In this document: piece after piece, positions 10,030 through 19,877 of the stretch
Layout of the letters: the number at the start of each line of letters is the position of its first letter
Numbering within the stretch: the first letter of the stretch is position 1
DNA from: an uncultured Alphaproteobacteria bacterium
GTDB taxonomy: Bacteria > Pseudomonadota > Alphaproteobacteria > GCA-2731375
Direction: 5' to 3'
Assembly (NCBI GenBank): GCA_951812805.1
Contig: CATOSZ010000004.1
Coordinates: forward strand, 1 to 64,000
Length of the DNA: 64,000 nucleotides
Notes under the pieces: generated by a model
The model's input: the letters and a program-made list of their open reading frames with translations, nothing else
Database searches by the model: none
What the model was told of the DNA's origin: nothing
Made by a program: the position numbers and the translations under genes

Positions 10030-10851
10030 TCAACTCCCCTGCTTTGCCCAGGCCGGGCGGCGCTTGGCATGGAACGCGTCCATGCCCTCGCGCGCCTCGG
10101 CGCGGCGCAGCAGGCGTACCAGGGTTTGCGCCGCGTCGTCCAGCACCCGCGATTGCGCCACCTGTCCGCTGTCGAGCACCAGGCGCTTCACCTCGGCGAG
10201 TGCGCCCGGCTCGCACCGCAAAACCTCCAGAAGGGCCGCGTCGCGGGCCTCGAGCAGAGCCTCCTCCCCCTCGACCAGCCGACCGACGATGCCGGCCCCG
10301 GCCGCGGCCCGGCCGTCCATCACGCCGCCGGTCACCGCCATCTCCCGCGCCCGCCCCTCGCCGATCCGCCGGACGACGAAGGGAATGATCTGCGAGGGAA
10401 TGAAGCCATAACGCGGCTCCGGCATGCCGAAGGTCGCACCCGCCTCGGCGATGACGATATCGGCGCAGCAGGCGATGCCGAACCCGCCACCGACCGCGAA
10501 GCCCTCGACCAGGGCGATCACCGCCTGCGGCAAGCGGTCCAGGGCCTGCAACACCTCCCCCAGATAACGATAGGGGGCGACCAACGGGTCCGCCTGTCCG
10601 GCCGGCGGCGGTGGCGGCATCTCGGTCATGAAGCCGATATCGCCGCCCGCCGAAAAATTGCCGCCCGCACCGCGGATCACCAGGCAGCGTACGGCGCCTG
10701 CGCGGGCGACGCGCCCGACGACGTCGCCGAGTTCCTCCATCATCGCATGGGTCAATGCGTTGCGCCGCTCGGGCCGGTTCAAGGTCAACGCGACGACCGG
10801 GCCCGCGGCCGCGACGCGCAGACATTGGTAGTCGGGAAACCCTTCGATCAC
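10030..10851 (-). CDS. Enoyl-CoA hydratase/isomerase family protein
   Basis: The 273-residue crotonase-fold protein has the oxyanion-hole segments GAGGNFSAGGDIGFM (about residues 62-76) and VEGFAVGGGFGIACCADIVIA (about residues 113-133). The position of the second crotonase glutamate holds EPRYGFIPSQ, so Glu is present. The reaction is hydration, isomerisation or hydrolysis of an acyl-CoA; which one cannot be assigned. It is the first gene of the operon with the AliA-type ligase and the PaaI thioesterase, and a start at 10851 gives a normal family N-terminus. About 70 bp separate it from hpnA, transcribed in the same direction. Confidence 0.86.
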   Translation of the reverse strand: MIEGFPDYQCLRVAAAGPVVALTLNRPERRNALTHAMMEELGDVVGRVARAGAVRCLVIRGAGGNFSAGGDIGFMTEMPPPPPAGQADPLVAPYRYLGEVLQALDRLPQAVIALVEGFAVGGGFGIACCADIVIAEAGATFGMPEPRYGFIPSQIIPFVVRRIGEGRAREMAVTGGVMDGRAAAGAGIVGRLVEGEEALLEARDAALLEVLRCEPGALAEVKRLVLDSGQVAQSRVLDDAAQTLVRLLRRAEAREGMDAFHAKRRPAWAKQGS

Positions 10852-10922
10852 GTCACCGTCCCCTCGCGCTTGCCGGAACGGATATTATCCGTCCCGCGCG
10901 CCTCGGCGAAGTCCCGGACCCT

Positions 10923-11915
10923 TCAAGCGACGAGAAAGCCGTTCTGCCGATACCAGGCGACGGCATCGTTCAACGCCTCGTCCCAGGGCCGAGCCTCATA
11001 GCCGAGCAGGCGCGTGGCCTTGGCGGAGGAAAAATACATCCGCTTCTTGGCGAGTTTGATGCCGTCGACGGTGACGAAGGGCTCGCGCCCGGTTATGCGG
11101 GCGACCGCCTCGGCACCGTAGGCGAGCGGCAGGATCAGGTTGTGCGGCAGACGAACCCGCGGCGGCGCGCGCTGCACCAGGCCGGCGATATGGACGAGAA
11201 TGTCCCGCAGCGAACGGTCGTCGCCGCCCAGGATATAGCGCTCGCCGACGACGCCATGGTCGAAGGCCAGCAGGTGCCCACGTGCCACGTCGTCGACATG
11301 GACCAGGTTCAGGCCGGTGTCGACATAGGCCGGCATCTTGCCGTTCGCCGCCTCCAGCACCATGCGGCCCGTCGGCGTCGGCTTGATGTCGCGCGGCCCG
11401 ATCGGCGTGGAGGGATTGACGATGACGATCGGCGCGCCCTCCTCGCGCACCAGCCGGTCGACTTCGGCCTCGGCCATGAACTTCGAGCGTTTGTAATGCC
11501 CGGTCATCTCGTCGAGGGTGGCGACGCTCTCCTCGCAGGAAGGGCGGCCGTCCGCGTTCAACGACAGCGTGGCGACGCTCGAGGTGTAGACGATCCGCTT
11601 CACCCCGGCTTCCAAGGCGGCGCGGAACAGCGAGCGGGTGCCCTCGACGTTGCTCTCGTAAATGTCCGCCGGGCGGCGGCTCCACAGGCGATAGTCGGCC
11701 GCGACATGATAGAGCGCGCCAACCCCGACCAGCGCCGCGCGAAGCGAGGCCGCGTCGCGCAGATCCCCCTCGGCGAGTTCCACGTCCAGGCCCTTGATGT
11801 TGGTGCGGTCGCTGCCGGGGCGGGCGAACACGCGAACCGGTTCGTTCCGCGCCAGCAAGGCACGGGCGACGGCGGAGCCGATGAAACCGGTCGCTCCGGT
11901 GACGAGGGTGGTCAT
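10923..11915 (-). CDS. hpnA: Hopanoid-associated sugar epimerase HpnA (extended SDR)
   Basis: The 330-residue NAD-dependent epimerase starts with the Rossmann motif VTGATGFIGSAVARAL. It has YTSSVATL and the YxxxK catalytic pair in HYKRSKFMAE (about residues 143-152). The overall sequence, including VNPSTPIGPRDIKPTPTGRMV and LVHVDDVARGHLLA, matches HpnA proteins of hopanoid-producing bacteria, which are dihydroflavonol-reductase-like. It is thought to act in hopanoid side-chain or lipid-linked sugar modification at the membrane. No other hopanoid genes are adjacent. It is divergent from the LLM oxidoreductase at 12081. Confidence 0.88.
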   Translation of the reverse strand: MTTLVTGATGFIGSAVARALLARNEPVRVFARPGSDRTNIKGLDVELAEGDLRDAASLRAALVGVGALYHVAADYRLWSRRPADIYESNVEGTRSLFRAALEAGVKRIVYTSSVATLSLNADGRPSCEESVATLDEMTGHYKRSKFMAEAEVDRLVREEGAPIVIVNPSTPIGPRDIKPTPTGRMVLEAANGKMPAYVDTGLNLVHVDDVARGHLLAFDHGVVGERYILGGDDRSLRDILVHIAGLVQRAPPRVRLPHNLILPLAYGAEAVARITGREPFVTVDGIKLAKKRMYFSSAKATRLLGYEARPWDEALNDAVAWYRQNGFLVA

Positions 11916-12080
11916 GACGTTCAGCCTTGTGCCGCACGCGCGCCGCCGCGACCGCGACGTTGGTGGAGGCTGGACTATCGCCTATTCCCCTGCGCACGGC
12001 AATGCGACCCGCATCATCGCGAGCGCGCGGCATGATAGGCTCGGTCAAGCTACAACGGCGTTCAAGAGAGAGTGTCATTC

Positions 12081-13145
12081 ATGCCCACGCCACGTCTCGG
12101 CCTTGTCTATGACTTTCGCAATCCAGCCTCTTCCGGCATTTCCAACCCCGATTTCTACGCGGCCATCATCGAACAGGTGGCCTGGCTCGACGGCCTGGGA
12201 TTGGAGCAGGTCTGGTTCACCGAGCATCATTTCGTCGACGACGGCTACCTGCCGTCCTGGGTCCCGGTCGCGGGCGCCATGGCGGCGCGCACGAAGCATG
12301 TTCGGTTCTCGACCGATATCTGTCTGTTGCCGTTCCACAATCCGCTGCGCCTGGCGGAGGACCTGGCCGTCCTGGACAATATCTCGGGCGGCCGGGTCGA
12401 GATCGGCATCGGCATGGGCTACGCCCCGCACGAGTTCCGCGGCTTCGGCTTTCCTTTGGCGCAACGCGTCAGCCGGACGGAAGAAGGCCTCGAGGTGCTG
12501 CGCCGCTGCTTTACAGGCGAGCGGTTCAGTTTCGCCGGCAAACGGTACGCCTTCGAAGACGTCGTCATCCGGCCGGGCTATGTCCAGGCGGGTGGTCCCC
12601 CGCTCTGGGTCGCGGCGATGAGCGAGGCCGGCGCCAGACGGGCGGCCCGCTACCAGGCCCATCTCCTCCCCCAGGGGCCGAGGGCCGAGGTGCTCGACCC
12701 CTGGCGCGCCGCCGTCGCGGCCGAGGGGCGCGATCCGGCACAGCACCGCGTCGGGGTCATCCGCCCGACGCTGGTGACCGACGACCCGGAGCGCGACTGG
12801 CCCCCGGTCCGCGACAGCGAGCGTTACCGCATGGCGCTCTATATCCAGTTCCACCGCGAGGGCGGACGCGGCGACGGCCTCGGCCGCTACCGGGACGAGG
12901 CGCGCATTCCCCAGACCTGGATCGTCGGCGACGTCGAGCATTGCGCTCGCGAACTCGCCGGCTTCATTCGCGAGTACGGCCTCACCGACGTCGTCGGCTG
13001 GGCCGTGCCGCCGGGCCTTCACCCCGAAGCGATGAACGAAAGCCTGGAAGCCTATGTCGGCCAAGTGATACCCAGGGTCCACGCGCTGCTGGATACCGGC
13101 GCGTCCAGAGACGAGGAGAGCGGCGAATGCAGCGCGACGGAATGA
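12081..13145 (+). CDS. LLM-class flavin-dependent oxidoreductase
   Basis: The 354-residue protein is a luciferase-like TIM-barrel flavoenzyme. Family motifs include VWFTEHHFVDDGYLPS (about residues 43-58), FSTDICLLPFHNPLRLAED and the GRVEIGIGMGY strand. Such enzymes use reduced FMN or F420 to oxidise varied substrates. I chose the ATG at 12081, since AAGAGAGAG lies at suitable distance; a GTG 9 nt upstream would leave almost no spacing. It overlaps the start of the alpha/beta hydrolase by 19 nt, so the two are probably co-translated and act in one pathway, for example oxygenation followed by hydrolysis. Confidence 0.87.
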   Translation: MPTPRLGLVYDFRNPASSGISNPDFYAAIIEQVAWLDGLGLEQVWFTEHHFVDDGYLPSWVPVAGAMAARTKHVRFSTDICLLPFHNPLRLAEDLAVLDNISGGRVEIGIGMGYAPHEFRGFGFPLAQRVSRTEEGLEVLRRCFTGERFSFAGKRYAFEDVVIRPGYVQAGGPPLWVAAMSEAGARRAARYQAHLLPQGPRAEVLDPWRAAVAAEGRDPAQHRVGVIRPTLVTDDPERDWPPVRDSERYRMALYIQFHREGGRGDGLGRYRDEARIPQTWIVGDVEHCARELAGFIREYGLTDVVGWAVPPGLHPEAMNESLEAYVGQVIPRVHALLDTGASRDEESGECSATE

Positions 13146-13840
13146 CCCTTCACCACGACATCGCCGGGAGCGGCCCGGTACTTCTTCTCACCCATGGCTT
13201 CCGCGCTTCGTCTGCGATGTGGCGTGACAATGTCCCGGCCCTGGTCGCCGCCGGCTGGCGCGTCGTGACCTGGGATCTGCGCGGGCACGGCCGCAGCGCT
13301 CAGCCCGACGACCCGAACCGCTATACGCCGGAGCTGGCGCTCGACGACATGGACGCCCTGCTCGACCTCGCCGGCGCCGAGACGGCCGTGATCGGCGGCC
13401 AGTCGCTCGGCGGCTATCTCTCGCTCGCCTATCACCGGACCCGGCCGGAACGGGTGCGCGGCCTGCTGCTGGTCGACACCGGCCCCGGTTTCAAGAAGGA
13501 TGCCCCGCGCGAGGCGTGGAACGACCGCGCGCGGGCCCGCGGCGACAAGCTGCTCGCAAACGGTGAGGTCGGCCATGGCCGCGCCGCCCAGGGCCTGCTG
13601 ACGCAATCCTCGGCCGACGTCATCAATTCCCTGCCCGACATCGCCGTGCCCACCCTCGTCGTAGTCGGCGCGCGGGACGAGCCGTTCCTGGCGGCGAGCG
13701 ATTACATGGCCAAGAAGATCCCGGGTGCGACGAAGGTCACCATCGCGGATGCCGGACACGACGCCAACGTCGATCAGCCGGAGGCCTTCAACCGGGCGGC
13801 ACTCGCGTTCCTCGCCACCGTCCCGGCCACACCCACATAA
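13127..13840 (+). CDS. Alpha/beta hydrolase
   Basis: The 237-residue enzyme has the oxyanion HG (LLTHGFRASSAMW), the nucleophile elbow GGQSLGGYL with Ser at about residue 84, an acid in VVGARDEPF and the catalytic His in DAGHDANVDQP. The triad is therefore complete. The size and the MHxxxG(S)GPVLLLTHG-type start fit esterases, lactonases or C-C bond hydrolases. The ATG at 13127 follows GAGGAG; an ATG at 13142 is possible. It overlaps the LLM oxidoreductase gene. Its TAA stop touches the 3' end of the convergent group II intron. Confidence 0.87.
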   Translation: MQRDGMTLHHDIAGSGPVLLLTHGFRASSAMWRDNVPALVAAGWRVVTWDLRGHGRSAQPDDPNRYTPELALDDMDALLDLAGAETAVIGGQSLGGYLSLAYHRTRPERVRGLLLVDTGPGFKKDAPREAWNDRARARGDKLLANGEVGHGRAAQGLLTQSSADVINSLPDIAVPTLVVVGARDEPFLAASDYMAKKIPGATKVTIADAGHDANVDQPEAFNRAALAFLATVPATPT

Positions 13841-13878
13841 TCGGGTAGGAGGGGTCCTCTCGGCGCCCCTCCTCCCAC

Positions 13879-13912
13879 ACCACCGGGCATACGTTCTACG
13901 TACCACGGCGGT
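13879..13912 (-). ncRNA. Group II intron domain V
   Basis: The 34-nt hairpin starts ACCGCCG and ends CGGTGGT on the minus strand, with a lower 7-bp helix (one G-U pair), a bulge and an upper helix. Length and pattern match the catalytic domain V. It follows the maturase stop and precedes a GGAGGAGGGG...CCCCTCCT domain VI stem. Confidence 0.8.
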
Positions 13913-15335
13913 TTCCGGTCAGTTGTAACGCGAGATACCTATCGGTCATAGGGACAAGCCCCTGGCCTTCGAACCAAGCCAGGGTCATGGCTTCGGTGGC
14001 TTGATAGCTGAGGGACTTGCGCCACCAGCCCTTGCCGGAGAGAGCCAAGATCCAGGCCCGCCGCTCGGGCACCCCGAGGCTTCGCAGGAAGTCCGCTTGC
14101 GCCTTGGTGCGCTTGCATTGCTTGAGCCGGACACAGCGCAGTTTTCGACGGATCCAGCCGTCGAGACGCCGAAGCTGGCTCGCGCAACGGGCATGGCGGA
14201 AGTACGTCACCCAGCCGGCGAGGAAGCCGTTGAGTTCGCCGACCATGCGCGCGAGGCTGATGCCCCGGTTGCGCCGGGTGATCTCGCGAACCCGTTGCTT
14301 CGCCCGCCGCAGGCTTTGCGGCGCGATGCCGAGCGATCCATCCGACAACAGCCGGTGGCCGAGGAACTTGCGGTCCCCGGCCGGAGCGACGGCACTTTTC
14401 TCCTGGTTGACCCGCAGATGCAACCTGCCTTGGAGGAATTCGGCGACCGAGGCCATCACCCGCTCGCCCGCCGCTCGAGTGCGAACGTAGATGTTCACGT
14501 CGTCGGCATAACGGCAGAAGCTATGGCCCCGCGCCTCCAGCATCCGGTCCAGATCGTCCAGTAGAAGATTGGCCAGCAGCGGCGACAGCGGGCCGCCTTG
14601 CGGCGTGCCCTCATGGCGCCGGATGCAGACGCCGGTCTGCATCATCCCCGCTTGCAGAAAGCGACGGATGGTGCGCAGCAGGCGCTTGTCGCCAATCCGC
14701 CCAGCCAGTCGGGACATCAGAATGTCGTGATTGACCCGGTCGAAGAACGCCTCCAGATCCAGGTCGACCACAATCCCGCGGCCTTCGGCAACGTACTTAC
14801 CCGCTTGGGCCAGAGCATCGTGAGCGCTCCGGCCCGGACGGAAGCCGAAACTCGAAGCCGAGAAACCCGGATCGAGGATCGGCTGAAGGACGTGCAGGAT
14901 GGCTTGCTGAACCAGACGATCCAGCACCGTCGGGATGCCCAATTGCCGCATCCCGCCTCCCGGCTTGGGGATCGAGACCCCCTTCACCGGTTGGGGCCGA
15001 TAGTCGCCTCGCGACAACGCCGCCACCAGCGCGTCCTTGTGATCGACGAGCCAGAGCCGCAGGTCTTGGATGGTCATCCCATCCACGCCCGCCGACCCCT
15101 TGTTCGCCTTCACCCGCTTGTAGGCTTGGTTCAGGTTGGCGGAACTCACCACCCGTTCCATCAGGTCTTGCGTCAAGGCTCGTTGCCGGTCCAACGCCGT
15201 GCGCACTTGTGGCACCTCGCAGGCTCCAGTTCCGGTTCCGCCGTCACCAGGGGCCTCGGGGCGCAGCGCCTTCATCAGGGCCTCGTCGAAAAGGTCCAAT
15301 TGATAGCCACCGCCTTGCTGCCGCTCCATGCTCAT
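13896..15335 (-). CDS. ltrA: Group II intron reverse transcriptase/maturase
   Basis: The 479-residue multifunctional protein helps the intron RNA fold and copies it into DNA. Reverse-transcriptase blocks are in order: NKGSAGVDGMTIQD, PKPGGGMRQLGIPTVLDRLVQQ, SSFGFRPGRSAHDAL, DLDLEAFFDRVNHD, GTPQGGPLSPLLANL and the catalytic FCRYADDVNIYV (about residues 279-290). A maturase X domain follows (ARMVGELNGFLAGWVTYFRHA), then a C-terminal segment WILALSGKGWWRKS. No HNH endonuclease domain follows, which suits class C introns. The N-terminus is some 70 residues longer than in the shortest relatives. The stop lies just inside domain V, a common arrangement. Confidence 0.93.
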   Translation of the reverse strand: MSMERQQGGGYQLDLFDEALMKALRPEAPGDGGTGTGACEVPQVRTALDRQRALTQDLMERVVSSANLNQAYKRVKANKGSAGVDGMTIQDLRLWLVDHKDALVAALSRGDYRPQPVKGVSIPKPGGGMRQLGIPTVLDRLVQQAILHVLQPILDPGFSASSFGFRPGRSAHDALAQAGKYVAEGRGIVVDLDLEAFFDRVNHDILMSRLAGRIGDKRLLRTIRRFLQAGMMQTGVCIRRHEGTPQGGPLSPLLANLLLDDLDRMLEARGHSFCRYADDVNIYVRTRAAGERVMASVAEFLQGRLHLRVNQEKSAVAPAGDRKFLGHRLLSDGSLGIAPQSLRRAKQRVREITRRNRGISLARMVGELNGFLAGWVTYFRHARCASQLRRLDGWIRRKLRCVRLKQCKRTKAQADFLRSLGVPERRAWILALSGKGWWRKSLSYQATEAMTLAWFEGQGLVPMTDRYLALQLTGNRRGT

Positions 15336-15747
15336 CGAGTTGGTCCAGACTGCTCCTTGCTATTCGGATTCGGCCCTTCGGCGCCTCGCGGCCCCTACTA
15401 TGGCCTCGGCTGACTTCTCCACCGCCGTCGCTCCCCGTCGCCGGGTCGCTACTCGGTTCCCCCGAGAGCGCTGGAGATCTCCCTGGGTAAAACCTTGATC
15501 TTTCCGCCGGTCGCGGCCGGATTTACCAATGCGATGTCCGAACGACTATCGGGCATCGCCATCCATTGCTGGCTTACCCCATCGCACCGGCCTGATATCC
15601 GGTTTCTGTTCGTCCGCTCCGGATTTTGCCTCCGGCTTCCTCCCCACCCCACCTCGCGGCGACGCAGTTGCCTTCAGCTAACGGTTCCGGTCGTTACGGC
15701 CCGTAGAGAACTTCCATCTCCTAGATCAACGCCATGCCAGGCACACG

Positions 15748-15776
15748 AAAAAGGGGCCGCCCCGAAGGGCGGCCCC
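15748..15776 (-). terminator. Rho-independent terminator of groESL
   Basis: On the minus strand a perfect 10-bp stem GGGGCCGCCC / GGGCGGCCCC with a TTCG loop is followed by TTTTT. It lies 28 bp after the groEL stop. The group II intron begins immediately behind the T-run. Confidence 0.93.
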
Positions 15777-15803
15777 TGGTACGCGTAACAGTGTTCGGTC
15801 GGC

Positions 15804-17465
<1,662 letters not shown>

Positions 17466-17507
17466 CTAGAGTTTGTAGGGATTCGTCGGGGGAAAAGAAG
17501 GCGCGCC

Positions 17508-17828
17508 TCAGGCGGCCTTCTTCTTGCCCTTCTTCGCGGGCGCCTCGACGATGCCCATGATGTCGCTCTCTTTCATGATGACGAGGTCCTCGCCATCGAG
17601 CCGGACCTCGGTGCCCGACCATTTGCCGAACAGCACGAGGTCGCCGGCCTTGACGTCGAGGGCGACGAGTTCGCCCTTCTCGTCGCGCGCGCCGGAGCCG
17701 ACGGCGACGATTTCGCCCTGCATCGGCTTTTCCTTGGCCGTGTCGGGAATGATGATCCCGCCGGCGGTCTTCTCTTCTTCCTCGGTGCGACGAACGAGGA
17801 CGCGGTCGTGTAGTGGCCTGAATGCCAT
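17508..17828 (-). CDS. groES: 10-kDa co-chaperonin GroES
   Basis: The 106-residue lid protein of the GroEL cage begins [27 protein letters not shown], and the mobile loop ([10 protein letters not shown]) is intact. It is about ten residues longer than the typical 95 because of a lysine-rich tail ([10 protein letters not shown]). A GGAGA ribosome-binding site precedes the ATG. It is the first gene of groESL, with a CIRCE operator and a promoter about 100-150 bp upstream. Confidence 0.97.
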   Translation of the reverse strand: MAFRPLHDRVLVRRTEEEEKTAGGIIIPDTAKEKPMQGEIVAVGSGARDEKGELVALDVKAGDLVLFGKWSGTEVRLDGEDLVIMKESDIMGIVEAPAKKGKKKAA

Positions 17829-17928
17829 GATCGTTGTTCTCCGTTGAAAGCGTTCGTACCCTGATGCGCGTTCCGGGTGGGCACCCCAGTGTTTCGCCCA
17901 CCGCTGCGCAGCACCGGCGACGAGGCTG

Positions 17929-17955
17929 TTAGCACTCTCCGCCAGCGAGTGCCGC
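17929..17955 (-). promoter_or_regulatory. CIRCE operator (HrcA site)
   Basis: The plus strand reads TTAGCACTC, nine spacer bases, then GAGTGCCGC. The left arm is a perfect match to the CIRCE consensus TTAGCACTC-N9-GAGTGCTAA and the right arm matches 6 of 9. It lies directly behind the predicted -10 of groESL, where HrcA binding would block transcription at normal temperature. Confidence 0.9.
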
Positions 17956-17956
17956 T

Positions 17957-17985
17957 GATCTAAGCGTCGGCGCCGCCAAGGTCAA
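17957..17985 (-). promoter_or_regulatory. groESL promoter
   Basis: On the minus strand, TTGACC (17985-17980) and TAGATC (17962-17957) are separated by 17 bp and end two bases before CIRCE. The CCCTTGACC context also resembles a heat-shock sigma-32 promoter, so both sigma factors could use it. Confidence 0.65.
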
Positions 17986-18080
17986 GGGGTCGCGGGCGTA
18001 CAACGCCAGATTCGTCGAATTTTCGTTCGAAAAAAGCTGAAAGCGGCCGGCAAGTGGGACTTTTCGGGTCCGGGCGCGCG

Positions 18081-18109
18081 TTGACTCGCAACTCCACGCC
18101 CCGTATCTC
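18081..18109 (+). promoter_or_regulatory. Probable promoter of the MaoC/acyl-CoA dehydrogenase operon
   Basis: TTGACT and TATCTC lie 17 bp apart, about 40 bp upstream of the MaoC-family start codon, in an otherwise gene-free gap shared with the divergent groESL promoter. Prediction by motif only. Confidence 0.45.
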
Positions 18110-18147
18110 TGCCCGCGACGATACGGCGTGAATGGGAGGATGCGCGG

Positions 18148-18693
18148 ATGGTGGCGGAAGCGGTGAAGGTCGGCGAGCGGCGGTACCGGGAATCCTACGG
18201 TCGCTGCCTCGAGGATTTCGAGCCGGGCGACATCTACGAGCACCGCCCGGGACGGACCATCTCGGAGGCCGACAACACCTGGTTCACCTTGCTGACCATG
18301 AACCAGCATCCGGTCCATTTCGACCACGAATACGCCCGCCATTCCGAGTTCGGCAAGCCGCTGGTCAACTCCACCCTCACCCTCTCGATCGTCGCCGGCA
18401 TGAGCGTCTCGGACACCAGCCAGAAGGCGATCGCCAATCTCGGCTGGAGCGACATCAAGATGCCGGCGCCGGTGTTCCACGGCGACACCCTCTATGCCGA
18501 GAGCGAGGTGATCGAAAAGCGGGAGTCGAAGTCGCGCCCAACCCAGGGCATCGTCTCGATCGACACCCGCGCCTACAATCAGGACGGCACCCTGGTGATG
18601 AGCTATCGCCGCCAGATGCTGGTGCCCAAGCGAGGCCATTCCGTCGAGGACAGAATCGATGCGGCCCGCGCCGAAAAAGCCAAGGGAGAGTGA
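18148..18693 (+). CDS. MaoC-family acyl-CoA dehydratase/hydratase
   Basis: The 181-residue hotdog-fold protein has the MaoC signature RTISEADNTWFTLLTMNQHPVHFD..A (about residues 36-60), with the Asp and His of R-specific hydratases. The sequence style is that of mesaconyl-CoA or methylmalyl-CoA dehydratases and related enzymes, so it probably adds or removes water from a branched or dicarboxylic acyl-CoA. A GGAGGA site precedes the ATG. It is the first gene of an operon with an acyl-CoA dehydrogenase (5 nt downstream) and a class III CoA-transferase, so the three may activate, oxidise and hydrate one acid. Confidence 0.87.
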   Translation: MVAEAVKVGERRYRESYGRCLEDFEPGDIYEHRPGRTISEADNTWFTLLTMNQHPVHFDHEYARHSEFGKPLVNSTLTLSIVAGMSVSDTSQKAIANLGWSDIKMPAPVFHGDTLYAESEVIEKRESKSRPTQGIVSIDTRAYNQDGTLVMSYRRQMLVPKRGHSVEDRIDAARAEKAKGE

Positions 18694-18698
18694 CGACC

Positions 18699-19877
18699 AT
18701 GTGCAGCCAGACGGTCGCCGACACCGATATCGGCCAGGACGAACTCGAAGCCCATATTCTCGACGCCATCAACAAGTGGCTCGACCGCGACGTGCGCCCC
18801 CACGTCATGGCGCTGGAGCATGACGATATCTACCCGCAGGAGATGGTCGATCAGATGATCGAGCTCGGCTTGTTCGGCGCGACCATCGCGGAGGAATACG
18901 GCGGCCTCGGTCTCGGCGCCTCGACCTATGCCAAGATCGTCACCACCATCTCGGAAGTCTGGATGTCGCTCACCGGCATCTTCAACTCCCACCTGATCAT
19001 GTCCGCCGCCGTGCAGCGCTTCGGCACGGACTGGCAGAAGCAGCACTACCTGCCGAAGTTCGCCGCCGGTGAGATGCGCGGCGGCCTGGCGCTGACCGAG
19101 CCCGATTGCGGCACCGACCTGCAGGCGGTGCGCACGCGCGCGGTGCGCGACGGCGACGACTATGTGATCAACGGCACCAAGACCTGGATCTCCAACGGGC
19201 TGGAGGGCCATTGCTTCGCGGTGCTGGTGAAGACGGATCCGGACATAGAGCCGCGCTATAAAGGCACCTCGATGTTCCTCTGTGAAAAGGGCGAGGGCTT
19301 CCGGGCCAGCCGCAAGCTGGAGAAGCTCGGCTACAAGGGCATCGACTCGGCCGAGCTGATCTTCGAGGACTTCCGCGTGCCGGCCGCCAACCTGATCAGC
19401 GGCGAGGAGGGCGCGGGCTTCCACCATGCCGTCGGCGGGCTGGAACTCGGCCGCATCAACGTCGCGGCGCGCGGCGTCGGCGTCGCCAGCGCGGCGATGA
19501 AGGAGGCGGTCGCCTACGCCCAGGTGCGCAAGACCATGGGCAAGCCGATCGCCCAGCACCAGGCCATCCAGCTGAAGCTGGGCGACATGGCGACCCGGGT
19601 GGAGGCGGCGCGCCTGCTGACGGAACAGGCCGCCCGCGCCTACGACCGGGGCGAGCGCTGCGACATGGAGGCCGGCATGGCCAAGCTGTTCGCCTCCGAA
19701 GCCGCCGTCGAGAACGCGATGGAGGCGATGCGCGTGCATGGCGGCTACGGCTATTCCAAGGAGTTCCCGGTGGAGCGTTACTACCGCGACGCGCCGCTCA
19801 TGTGCATCGGCGAGGGCACGAACGAGATCCAGCGCATCATCATCGCCAAGCAGCTGATCGAGCGGAACCCGGTCTGA
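18699..19877 (+). CDS. Acyl-CoA dehydrogenase
   Basis: The 392-residue FAD enzyme introduces a double bond into an acyl-CoA. Motifs: GLALTEPDCGTD (about residues 126-137), WISNG, VRKTMGKPIAQHQAIQ, MRVHGGYGYSKEFPVERYYRD, and CIGEGTNEIQR with the usual catalytic Glu. A GGGAGAG site supports the ATG at 18699; longer frames lack one. The stop overlaps the CoA-transferase start (TGATG). This gene retains Glu, unlike the dehydrogenase at 61621, so the two act on different substrate types. Confidence 0.92.
   Translation: MCSQTVADTDIGQDELEAHILDAINKWLDRDVRPHVMALEHDDIYPQEMVDQMIELGLFGATIAEEYGGLGLGASTYAKIVTTISEVWMSLTGIFNSHLIMSAAVQRFGTDWQKQHYLPKFAAGEMRGGLALTEPDCGTDLQAVRTRAVRDGDDYVINGTKTWISNGLEGHCFAVLVKTDPDIEPRYKGTSMFLCEKGEGFRASRKLEKLGYKGIDSAELIFEDFRVPAANLISGEEGAGFHHAVGGLELGRINVAARGVGVASAAMKEAVAYAQVRKTMGKPIAQHQAIQLKLGDMATRVEAARLLTEQAARAYDRGERCDMEAGMAKLFASEAAVENAMEAMRVHGGYGYSKEFPVERYYRDAPLMCIGEGTNEIQRIIIAKQLIERNPV

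Larger units (their letters stand above)
13841..15746 (-). mobile_element. Group II intron (class C type) inserted after the groEL terminator
   Basis: The RNA would start on the minus strand at 15746 with GTGTGCCTGG, matching the GUGYG 5' consensus of group II introns. It ends about 1.9 kb later near 13840-13841 with CTACCCGAT, giving the expected AY 3' end and a bulged A. A 34-nt domain V hairpin lies at 13879-13912 and a domain VI hairpin follows it. The intron carries one maturase ORF. The 5' exon is the T-run of the groEL terminator (CCCCTTTTTC), the classic target of class C introns, which insert just after terminator hairpins in the transcribed direction. It looks intact and possibly active. 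The 3' boundary is good to a base or two. Confidence 0.87.
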
